This document shows, in pieces, positions 1-6,635 of a DNA stretch of 35,127 bases. The stretch covers positions 1 to 35,127 of the forward strand of contig JBEKVE010000009.1 in the NCBI GenBank assembly GCA_049514335.1, in the 5' to 3' direction. Source of the DNA: JBEKVE01 sp049514335 (lineage in GTDB: Bacteria; Actinomycetota; Acidimicrobiia; Acidimicrobiales; UBA8190). Under the pieces are notes generated by a model, which did not search any database, was not told the origin of the DNA, and was given only the letters and a program-made list of their open reading frames with translations. The translations under genes and the position numbers were made by a program. How positions within the stretch are numbered: position 1 is the first letter of the stretch; every line of letters begins with the position of its first letter.

Positions 1-77
1 GGGCGCCCTCCACGCGGCGGCCCTGCAGGCGCGCCGGGGATCGGGCGCCCGCCGTCAGGGAGTTGGAGCAGAGCCAT
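1..77 (-). CDS. Probable start of the next Pst permease gene (PstA), cut by the window edge
   Basis: An ATG on the minus strand begins two bases after the pstC stop codon, and the frame stays open to the window edge (about 25 codons, beginning MALLQLPDGG). In Pst operons the second permease, PstA, usually follows PstC directly, so position and tight spacing suggest the PstA N-terminus. The visible residues are a Pro/Gly-rich cytoplasmic leader with no membrane segment yet, so the sequence alone does not prove identity. Confidence 0.4.
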   Translation of the reverse strand, partial: MALLQLPDGGRPIPGAPAGPPRGGR

Positions 78-79
78 CG

Positions 80-1096
80 TCATCCGTCGCTCTGCGCGCC
101 GGAACGTGACCGGGCGACGATGGCGGAGGCCACGAAATTGATGCCGAGCGTCATGACGAACAGGGCCAGGCCGGCGGCCATGAGCGCGGAACGGCCGAAG
201 CTGTCGGCGTCGGGATTCTGCAGTGCGATGAGGGCGGAGATCGAGTTGCCGCCCGACTGGAGCACGTGCCAGTTGATGGTGAAGACGGGCGAGATAATCA
301 GGTAGACGACGATGGTCTCGCCCAAGGCCCGGCCCAGACCGAGCATGGTGCCGCCGATGATCCCGCCCCGGCCGAAGGGCAGCACCACGGACCTGATCAT
401 GCCCCAGCGGTTGCTCCCGAGTGCATAGGCCGCCTCACGCTCCCCCAGGGGGGCCTGCGAGAATGCCTCGCGCATCACCGAGCACTGGATGGGGATGACC
501 ATGAGCGAGACGGCCAGGCCCACCACGAACGTCGACGCGCTCCAGTAGCTCGGTGACGCCAGCGGATTCGTGCTGTCGGCGCTCACCTTGAAGAACGGGA
601 TCCACCCGAGCCATGTCGACAACCACCGGGCGACGTCGACCACGTGGCCCTGCAGGAAGTCGAGCGCCCACAAGGCGTAGACCACGCTCGGCACCGCCGC
701 CATGAGGTCGACGATGGTGACCATGACCCGCTGCACCGGCTTGGGGGCGATCTCCGAGATGAACAGCGCCAGTCCCAGCGAGATAGGCATGGCGACGACG
801 ATCGCCACCAGGGCGATGAGCACGGTGTCGGGGAGCACGCCGCCGATCCCGAAGTGGTGGATGTCGGGCTCCCACGCCTGGGTGGTGAGGAAGTGCCACT
901 TGGCGACGGAGAGGGCCGGGTAGGCGAGGATGGCGAGGAAGACACCGACGGCGCCGATGACGCCCACCACGACCACTCCGGCGACGCGCGTCCCCGCCCG
1001 GAAGATCCGGTCTCCTCTGTCGGGCACGACGCGCACCACCCTGGGAGTGGGTGGACGCGACGCATCCGGTCGGGTCGCCAGGGTGAGGTTCGCCAT
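80..1096 (-). CDS. pstC: Phosphate ABC transporter permease PstC
   Basis: Inner-membrane permease of the high-affinity Pst phosphate importer, which pairs with PstA and is powered by PstB. The 338-residue product has a basic N-terminus, a first membrane segment at about 37-60, and further segments at about 88-116, 128-150, 188-206, 247-272 and 305-327. The cytoplasmic EAA loop that contacts the ATPase is at about 220-262 (EREAAYALGSNRWG, then LGLGRALGET), typical of PstC. I chose the ATG at 1096 because the frame upstream of it lies inside the exosortase gene and is unlike a permease; this leaves only two bases after the exosortase stop. It is the last complete gene of an operon running from a phosphate-binding protein through two surface proteins and an exosortase. 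Confidence 0.9.
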   Translation of the reverse strand: MANLTLATRPDASRPPTPRVVRVVPDRGDRIFRAGTRVAGVVVVGVIGAVGVFLAILAYPALSVAKWHFLTTQAWEPDIHHFGIGGVLPDTVLIALVAIVVAMPISLGLALFISEIAPKPVQRVMVTIVDLMAAVPSVVYALWALDFLQGHVVDVARWLSTWLGWIPFFKVSADSTNPLASPSYWSASTFVVGLAVSLMVIPIQCSVMREAFSQAPLGEREAAYALGSNRWGMIRSVVLPFGRGGIIGGTMLGLGRALGETIVVYLIISPVFTINWHVLQSGGNSISALIALQNPDADSFGRSALMAAGLALFVMTLGINFVASAIVARSRSGAQSDG

Positions 1097-1098
1097 CG

Positions 1099-3012
1099 CT
1101 AGCGCCCCCCCGACGTGGCCGCCGGGGTTACATGGTGCTGCCCGTAGGCCAGCCAGAACCCGGCGTCGGGGCCGGCTGCCGGCGAGGACGACCCCGCCGC
1201 GCTGGCGGTGCTGCCGCCCGACGGCGCCTGGCCGGCCTGGTCTTGCGCCCGTGACGCCGCCCACACCGAGGCCGTGCTGTTCGGGGTGGTGATGGCGTCG
1301 ACGAGCACGCCGGTGTCGCGCTGGTGGACCTGCCCGGCGATCACCTGCCGGGCGAAGGCCACGAGAAAGGTCTGGTCGGTGAGCAGCAGGCGCTGCTCGG
1401 GATCCGCCGCCTTGCGCGTGGCGGTGAGTTGGGCCGCACCGGGCACCCCGGGCGCGAGCGACACGCTGGCGGCGGCGGTGTTCTGGACGTAGAGGATGAC
1501 CCGCTCGTACCGCGTACCCGCGCCCGTCTCGACCGGGAGGATCCAGTAGACGATCGACCAGTCCTGATGCGACAAAGCGGCTCCACCGGAGTACGACAGG
1601 GCCTGGCCCTTGATGCCGTCACCGAGGTCCACGGTGGCGACATCGCGCAGGACGTACCCATGGAACGAGTAGCACGCCGTGACGCCGTAGGCCTCGAACC
1701 CGCTCAGACCACCGGCGTCGATGACGTCCGCTGTCACCGGGAGCCTGCTGTGCAGCGAGCTCGACTGCGGCGCGGTGTCCGACAGCGTGTAGCGGAACCA
1801 GCGCGAGTCCTCTCCGAAGAGCGGCTTGTTCATGTCGTACTCGGTCACGAACGACGCCGTCCATCCCGCCGGCGTGGCCGGGTCGGCCAGGAACGAGCCG
1901 AGCTTGGGCTCCCCGGTGGCACCGGCCACGGGGTCGAAGACCCGAAGACCGCTGTCGCTCACCGACAGGACCACGGTGGCGAGGAGAAGGATCACCACGG
2001 TGCTGAACACAGGCGACGACGCCGACGTGCCGGCGGGCGACGAGGCCGGGGCCACCGTCGCTCTGCGCCGCAGCCCGAAGGGTCGCAGCAGCACGCTCAT
2101 GAGCCCTACACCGAGGCAGAACATGACCAGTCCCGCCGCGGGGTGAAGCGCCCCGAGCGCCAGCCGCGGGCCCGCCACCCGCGCCACCCAGCAGATGAGG
2201 AGCAACCGGGCCAGGTTGAGGCACCACAGCAGCGCGAGGCCCACACCCAGCCACAGCGCCTTGCGGGTCAACGACCCGCTCACCACGGCGGTGAGGGCGG
2301 CGCCGATCAGGAGGAAGCCCACCATGCCGTCCACGCCCGAACAGGCGGTGACGACGCTGATGAGGATGGTGTGCCCATCGTGCACGACATCGAACAACCC
2401 CGTGCCGCCCGACACCGGCGAGGCCACGTGGAACACGTCCAAGGCGGCGCAGAGCCCTCGGACGGTCAGAGACGTGAACCCGCCCAGGGTGCCGAGCAGC
2501 ACCGAGGTGTAGAGCCAGGGCCACCCCAGGAACAGGTAGGCGAGCGCCACCTTCTGGCGCCAGGCGACGCGCACCCCGAACAGCAGCACCGTGGCCCCCG
2601 CCACGAAGAAGGGCAAGGTGAGCAGGTCGACGCGATCGACCCAGAACATCGCACCCAGATGCCCGGGGACAACCGCCTCGCCCAGCACGGAGATGAGCAC
2701 GAGCGGCAGGCCGATGATGTAGTCGAGCTGGCGGTCGTGGATGGGCGGCTCCGTCACCCGGGGCGCCCTGTTGATCCAGGCCAGGCCGCCGGCGATGAGC
2801 GGGACCAGCCCCAGGTAGGCGAGCGGCGTGTCGAGGCCCAACGTCTGGAGCAGCGACACCAACGAGTAGTGGTACGCCACCACGGTGCACGCCACCAGGG
2901 CGGCCACCTTGGCCGTCGCCTGGGTCCGGGCGTCGAGGGCGTTCCACTCGTCACGTGACGAGTGGTGCCACCGGACGACGGGGTTCAGGACCGGTTGGTC
3001 AGTTCCCGCCAT
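1099..3012 (-). CDS. Exosortase-family transpeptidase with a C-terminal extracytoplasmic domain
   Basis: Exosortases are polytopic membrane cysteine proteases/transpeptidases thought to cleave PEP-CTERM-type tails and pass the protein on to the cell surface. All three family catalytic signatures are present in order: Cys224 in TACSGVDGM, Arg269 in the NLAR motif, and His290 in LHPAAG. About eight hydrophobic segments cover residues 35-310. After an Arg-rich loop, another membrane segment (about 336-352) leads to an outside domain of about 220 residues (355-575), including YSFHGY and SIVYWILPVE, which loosely recalls the EpsI domain found with or fused to exosortases. The last 60 residues are Ala/Ser/Gly-rich. 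The ATG at 3012 overlaps the stop of the upstream surface-protein gene by 14 bases, and pstC starts two bases after this gene ends, so it is firmly embedded in the operon. The exosortase call is strong; the EpsI resemblance is tentative. Confidence 0.87.
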   Translation of the reverse strand: MAGTDQPVLNPVVRWHHSSRDEWNALDARTQATAKVAALVACTVVAYHYSLVSLLQTLGLDTPLAYLGLVPLIAGGLAWINRAPRVTEPPIHDRQLDYIIGLPLVLISVLGEAVVPGHLGAMFWVDRVDLLTLPFFVAGATVLLFGVRVAWRQKVALAYLFLGWPWLYTSVLLGTLGGFTSLTVRGLCAALDVFHVASPVSGGTGLFDVVHDGHTILISVVTACSGVDGMVGFLLIGAALTAVVSGSLTRKALWLGVGLALLWCLNLARLLLICWVARVAGPRLALGALHPAAGLVMFCLGVGLMSVLLRPFGLRRRATVAPASSPAGTSASSPVFSTVVILLLATVVLSVSDSGLRVFDPVAGATGEPKLGSFLADPATPAGWTASFVTEYDMNKPLFGEDSRWFRYTLSDTAPQSSSLHSRLPVTADVIDAGGLSGFEAYGVTACYSFHGYVLRDVATVDLGDGIKGQALSYSGGAALSHQDWSIVYWILPVETGAGTRYERVILYVQNTAAASVSLAPGVPGAAQLTATRKAADPEQRLLLTDQTFLVAFARQVIAGQVHQRDTGVLVDAITTPNSTASVWAASRAQDQAGQAPSGGSTASAAGSSSPAAGPDAGFWLAYGQHHVTPAATSGGR

Positions 3013-3859
3013 GGTCCCCCCCGTTCGGCGCGCTGCGCCGGAACCTGACGGCCATCAACGAGAACGCCGCCGCCACCACGATCAGCGCGATCGCCACCCA
3101 CAGCCCGAGCCCGCCCGACGACGTCACCTGCACGGGGGACGCGACCGACCAGCGGAAACCACCGGGATCGGAGGCACTCGCCGTGAAGACGATCTGGGTG
3201 TTCCAGTAATTGGTGACCGCACCCCGGCTGTCGGCGCAGGCGATGCCACCCTCCCACGTTGCCGGTGAGCCGTGAGCGAAGAGCGTTGTGGGGGTCAGCC
3301 GCGACAGCGTGAGATCGGTCGGGAGGTCGATGATCGCGCCCGTGTACTGCGCCGTGTTGATGGCGCCGACGTACACGCCGTTGGAGAAAAAGCCCAGTCC
3401 CCGGTCGGGGATGTCGGAGAAGCGCACCGACTGCGGTGACACACCGTCGGGGACCAGATAGCTGAACACGTGGTACCCCTTGTGGGCGCTGTCACCGGGA
3501 CAGTGCGCCCCCGCCGGCAGCGCCAACCCGTAGGGCGTGGCCGAACCGCCGGCGCGAAGCGCAGCGGGCTGGCCCGGCACCGTGATCTCCGCTGCCCCGA
3601 TCGCCACCCCGGCCATCGCCGGCGGGGCGCTCAGCACCAACCACCCCGCGACCACCGCCACTGCCCCGACGAGCCCGGCGGAAATGGGTATGACCAGGGA
3701 AAAGACCCCTGACCGCCGCCCCCGACCAGGGCGCGTGGCGTCGCTATGGCCGCGCCCTCCCCAACGCGACGAGGTGGGCGGCGCCCCTTCGAGCGCCGCC
3801 CACCGGTGCCGTCCCCGTGCGGGACGAGTCGGTTCAGGTCCCGGTCGTGTGCGATGCAA
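2999..3859 (-). CDS. Secreted surface protein with C-terminal membrane tail, paralogue of the upstream gene
   Basis: The 286-residue product has an Arg-rich leader, a signal-like hydrophobic stretch at about 55-82 ending APPAMAG, a globular domain, and a C-terminal hydrophobic segment (about 247-268) followed by RFRR. The globular part matches the neighbouring 238-residue protein segment by segment (YHVFSYLVPDG against YHVYSYLVPSG; then GLGF, GVYVG, NTAQYTGAII, the Trp-Glu-x-Gly-x-Ala-Cys block and NYWN), so the two are tandem paralogues. The tail lacks the PE-x-P motif. No ATG or GTG lies in frame ahead of the hydrophobic stretch; the start given is a TTG preceded by AAAGG six bases upstream, overlapping the previous gene by 26 bases. 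The n-region is then unusually long, so the start is uncertain. Function unknown. Confidence 0.75.
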   Translation of the reverse strand: MHRTRPGPEPTRPARGRHRWAALEGAPPTSSRWGGRGHSDATRPGRGRRSGVFSLVIPISAGLVGAVAVVAGWLVLSAPPAMAGVAIGAAEITVPGQPAALRAGGSATPYGLALPAGAHCPGDSAHKGYHVFSYLVPDGVSPQSVRFSDIPDRGLGFFSNGVYVGAINTAQYTGAIIDLPTDLTLSRLTPTTLFAHGSPATWEGGIACADSRGAVTNYWNTQIVFTASASDPGGFRWSVASPVQVTSSGGLGLWVAIALIVVAAAFSLMAVRFRRSAPNGGDHGGN

Positions 3860-4550
3860 CGGCGACCTTTCGCGCCGACCGACGACGCGACAGCCAGAAG
3901 CTGCCGCCGAAGATGACGAGCCCGGCCGCGGGCAGCGCCGCCGCCACGGGGACCTCGGGCGTGGACGCCGGAGGCCCGACGCTCCACACGAAGCCGTTGC
4001 CGTCCGTCTGGCTGGAGGTGAAGGTCACCTCGACGTTCCAGTAGTCGGTGAGCACGCCCGAGCTGTTGGCGCAGGCGAGGCCGGCCTCCCACACACCGCT
4101 CGTCCCACCCGTGTAGAGCAGCTGCGACAACGACAGTCCATCGCTCAGCAGCGGAGCCCACTCGAAGTTGGTGGGGATGGAGATGATCTGTCCGGTGTTG
4201 ATGGCCGTGTTGGCCGGGCCGTAGTAGACGCCGGTGTCGTTCACCAAGCCGAGGCCCTCGGAGGGGTGGCTGGTGAAGGTGATGCCGGTGATGGCTGTGC
4301 CCGAGGGGACGAGGTAGCTGTAGACGTGGTACCCACCGGTGGCGGTGTCCCCTGTGCAGGCCGCGTTGGCCGGCAGCGCCACCGAGAACTGGGTCGTCGA
4401 CCCGCCCGAGGAGATGGGGTTGAGCGAGGGGTCGGTGATGGTGGCGGTGCCGTTCAGGGTGGAGGCGTACGCCGGTGCGGCCCCGAGGGCGACGGCCGCC
4501 CCCGCCAATGCCGCTCCAGTGACCATCCTCCGGAGCCTGGATCTCGTCAT
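3834..4550 (-). CDS. Secreted protein with PEP-CTERM-like (PEVP) exosortase sorting tail
   Basis: The 238-residue product begins with a clear Sec signal peptide (about 1-29, ending APAYA). A beta-rich secreted domain covers about 30-191 and contains two Cys (65 and 160). The tail has the three parts of an exosortase substrate: PEVP at 198-201, a hydrophobic stretch at about 203-220, and an Arg cluster (SRRRSARK). An exosortase is encoded two genes downstream in the same operon, so this is the obvious substrate. The ATG at 4550 is chosen because AAAGGA lies six bases upstream and the signal peptide starts there; frames further upstream add only unrelated residues. Its domain is shared with the next gene. 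No known enzyme family was recognised; a role at the cell surface linked to phosphate uptake is inferred from context. Confidence 0.85.
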   Translation of the reverse strand: MTRSRLRRMVTGAALAGAAVALGAAPAYASTLNGTATITDPSLNPISSGGSTTQFSVALPANAACTGDTATGGYHVYSYLVPSGTAITGITFTSHPSEGLGLVNDTGVYYGPANTAINTGQIISIPTNFEWAPLLSDGLSLSQLLYTGGTSGVWEAGLACANSSGVLTDYWNVEVTFTSSQTDGNGFVWSVGPPASTPEVPVAAALPAAGLVIFGGSFWLSRRRSARKVAVASHTTGT

Positions 4551-4608
4551 CGAAGTCCTTTCAGTTCTCATTGCGAATGTGCGATTCGGTCGGTGCGCCG
4601 GCCGGGGC

Positions 4609-5853
4609 TCAGGTGTTGCCTTCCGTGGTGATCGATCCACAGGTCCCTTCTCCTGCCGTCAGGCTGTCGAACCCGAAGGTGTGGGCCGTGGTCTGGGCGG
4701 CGCTCGAGCAGATGGCCGAGGAGGATCCCGAGAACAGGCTCTCGATGGCGGCGTTGACGAAGAAGCCACTCACGTCGCTGGTCGGCACGACCGTGTAGAG
4801 GTTGTAGCCATACTTGGTACTCTGGTAATAGGTCGTGTTGGGTGCCTCGCTGGGCGCCGTCCCGGTGTAGGGCTGGCCCAGAACAGACGAGCCGTCGGTG
4901 ATCGACGCCAGGTCCACGCCGTTGGTCCGGGCGCTGGCGGAGCGGTCGACCGCCACCCCGTTGGCCTGGGACTCCCAGCTCCCCGCCGAGATGGGGATCA
5001 CGGCGTCGACTTGGTTGGGGGAGCCAGCCAGGCCCGAGGCGAAGGTCCAGAAGGCGTTGCCGCTGTTCTGTGTGATGTTGGCGCACCCCACGGCGGCGGC
5101 GGCGGTCTGGGCGGTGGCATCGCTGACGCCGATGGCGGCCTCCAGGTTCGACCGCGGCGTCGACCCGCTGATGGGCAAGCAGGCGTCCACCGTGTCGCCG
5201 TTGATGGTGGCCTGACCGGTCGGCTGCGAGTACAGGTTGGCGAGCTCGGCCGTGGTCAGGCTGGCGAGGTTGCCGTCCCCGTGGTCGTAGTAGAGGATGC
5301 CCAACCCGTCACGGGCGTAGGGGATCCACGTCAGGGTGGTGCCGCTTCCCTTGGGACCACGGGCGGCGCGGGCGAAGTCGATCTGCCCCGTCACGCTCAC
5401 CGAGGCGTTGGTGCACGACCCCGAGCTGTTCTCCCATCCCGTGTTGGTCACCGAGTCCAGGAGGGCGGCGACCCCCGCCGTCGTGCTGCTCGGCCGGTCG
5501 AAGGACGGACCACCGGTCTTGGTGGTGATGCAGCCCGGGCTGGTGGTGGTCCCACCGAAGGGCGATGCGTCGAAGGAGGCGATGGTGTAGTTGTTGGTGG
5601 CGGCGCTGGAGTGCAGCGGCGTGTAGAAGGTCGTCGTGGCCGAGGAGTAGCCCGGCGCCGGCGACGCCCCGGTGTAGGCGGCGAAGAGGTCCTGAGTCAC
5701 GTCGGCCCCGACGCCCACGAAGGCGGTGGTCGACGCCGGGTCGGCTTGGGCCGATCCCGTCGTCACGATCAGGCCCGCCAGGCCGAGCGTGCCGGACGTC
5801 ACCGCCACCACGGCGGCCAAACGGGCGCCCCTCCATCCCGTTGCTGCCCTCAT
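4609..5853 (-). CDS. pstS: PstS-like phosphate ABC transporter substrate-binding protein
   Basis: First gene of the operon; it would bind phosphate outside the membrane for the Pst permeases. The 414-residue product has a signal peptide (about 1-37, ending GSAQA) and a PBP-like mature domain starting with the GVGADVTQDLF block, which resembles the ligand-loop opening of PstS-type proteins; FARAARGPKG and WIPYARDGLG also fit. There is no cysteine around the signal cleavage site, so unlike most Gram-positive PstS it does not look like a lipoprotein, and it has no C-terminal membrane tail. The ATG at 5853 is preceded by a purine-rich GGAAGGGAG and opens the signal peptide; the frame upstream is unlike protein. 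Phosphate specificity rests on the linked pstC and the fold; another oxyanion is possible. Confidence 0.8.
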   Translation of the reverse strand: MRAATGWRGARLAAVVAVTSGTLGLAGLIVTTGSAQADPASTTAFVGVGADVTQDLFAAYTGASPAPGYSSATTTFYTPLHSSAATNNYTIASFDASPFGGTTTSPGCITTKTGGPSFDRPSSTTAGVAALLDSVTNTGWENSSGSCTNASVSVTGQIDFARAARGPKGSGTTLTWIPYARDGLGILYYDHGDGNLASLTTAELANLYSQPTGQATINGDTVDACLPISGSTPRSNLEAAIGVSDATAQTAAAAVGCANITQNSGNAFWTFASGLAGSPNQVDAVIPISAGSWESQANGVAVDRSASARTNGVDLASITDGSSVLGQPYTGTAPSEAPNTTYYQSTKYGYNLYTVVPTSDVSGFFVNAAIESLFSGSSSAICSSAAQTTAHTFGFDSLTAGEGTCGSITTEGNT

Positions 5854-5909
5854 CCTCCGCTCCCTTCCGGCGACCCGGGGCCACCGTAGCCTGATTCCCA
5901 TCTTTCCGA

Positions 5910-5926
5910 TGTGTTTAGTTGTGTTT
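5910..5926 (-). promoter_or_regulatory. Direct repeat upstream of pstS, possible phosphate-response site
   Basis: TGTGTTT occurs at 5910-5916 and again at 5920-5926 on the plus strand, a 10-base period (AAACACA twice on the pstS strand), about 57-73 bases before the pstS start codon. PhoB/PhoP-type response regulators bind direct repeats at about one helical turn, so this is a candidate, but the sequence does not match a consensus I can name. Confidence 0.3.
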
Positions 5927-6088
5927 GAATTGTGACGGCATGGTAACCCGACGTGACCACCGGGCTTCAAGACCTTCTTCGAGTGGGGGGAGTTCACCCG
6001 CGCCGGGGAGGGTGGATGCGACCCGCCTCCCGGGAGCCCCACGGGGGGTGGGCCTGCGCAGTGATGGGCCGTCACCGCCGTCTATTAC

Positions 6089-6110
6089 TACTAATTTTGT
6101 AGATTTAGTA
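6089..6110. promoter_or_regulatory. AT-rich palindrome upstream of the first Rrf2 gene
   Basis: TACTAA at 6089-6094 and TTAGTA at 6105-6110 form perfect 6-base arms around a 10-base AT-rich centre, 46 bases before the Rrf2 start codon. Rrf2 proteins are dimers that usually bind AT-rich palindromes of about this size and often control themselves. Autoregulation is inferred. Confidence 0.45.
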
Positions 6111-6155
6111 TGATATGGCCGATGCGACGCACCGCTGCCGTCCGGAGGGCCTAAG

Positions 6156-6635
6156 GTGGCGAATCTCCAGGTCACGGCGCCCCTGCGCGTCACCCAGCGG
6201 GTCGACTACGCCCTCAAGTCCGTCCTGCTCCTTGCCCGGAACGAGGACGCCTTCCTGTCGGCCAAGGCGGTGGCCGACCACTACGACATGAGCCTCAAGG
6301 TGCTGAGCGCGGTGCTGTGGTCGCTCCGGGCTGCAGGCATCGTGGACTCCCGTCCGGGGTGGCACGGCGGGTTCCGCCTCGCCCGACCGCCCGCCACGAT
6401 CCCGGTGCGAGCCGTCATCGCCGCAGCCAGCCGGGTCGGCACCGCCGATGTGCCCGGCGCAGCGACGAGCACGTCGGCGAACGTCGCCCGTGATGAGCCG
6501 GCGGAGCTCGTGGCGGGTTTCTGGCAGGCTCTCGACGAGTACGTGCAAGGCACGCTGGACGCCTTCACGGTGGCCGACCTGGCTGCCTCCCGGATGATCC
6601 GCGAGGAGGCTCGGTGCACAGGCGACACTGGCTGA
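6156..6635 (+). CDS. Rrf2-family transcriptional regulator
   Basis: The 159-residue product has the Rrf2 winged-helix layout: RVTQRVDYALKSVLLLAR helix 1, AKAVADHYDMSLKVLSAVLWSL recognition region (about 47-68), then the wing G-I-V-D-S-R-P-G-W-H-G-GF-R-L-A-R. The three-cysteine cluster-binding loop of Fe-S Rrf2 proteins (IscR, NsrR) is absent: the only Cys is five residues from the end, so an iron-sulphur sensor role is unlikely. The GTG start at 6156 has GGAGGG eight bases upstream. The gene diverges from the pst/exosortase operon and its end overlaps the next gene by 22 bases, so it is probably co-transcribed with the membrane protein and the PEFP-tail protein. Signal and targets are unknown. 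Confidence 0.85.
   Translation: MANLQVTAPLRVTQRVDYALKSVLLLARNEDAFLSAKAVADHYDMSLKVLSAVLWSLRAAGIVDSRPGWHGGFRLARPPATIPVRAVIAAASRVGTADVPGAATSTSANVARDEPAELVAGFWQALDEYVQGTLDAFTVADLAASRMIREEARCTGDTG

Larger units (their letters stand above)
5854..6155. promoter_or_regulatory. Divergent regulatory region between the pst/exosortase operon and an Rrf2 gene
   Basis: This 302-base stretch holds no credible gene. It must carry the promoters for the leftward pstS operon and the rightward Rrf2 gene. Visible elements are a 10-base-spaced direct repeat at 5910-5926 near pstS and an AT-rich palindrome at 6089-6110 near the Rrf2 gene. A single GTTCACC, which resembles one half-unit of a Streptomyces PhoP box, is at 5992-5998. 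The two AT-rich patches stand out in otherwise GC-rich DNA. Confidence 0.55.

Noticed and set aside
1324..2958. 544-codon open frame on the plus strand
   Set aside because: It is antisense to the exosortase gene, rich in Arg/Gly/His/Gln with no fold or motif, and is a by-product of high GC; the opposite frame has clear exosortase motifs.
5992..5998. GTTCACC as a PhoP box
   Set aside because: Only one half-unit is present, without the 11-base direct repeat needed; kept only as a note in the regulatory region.
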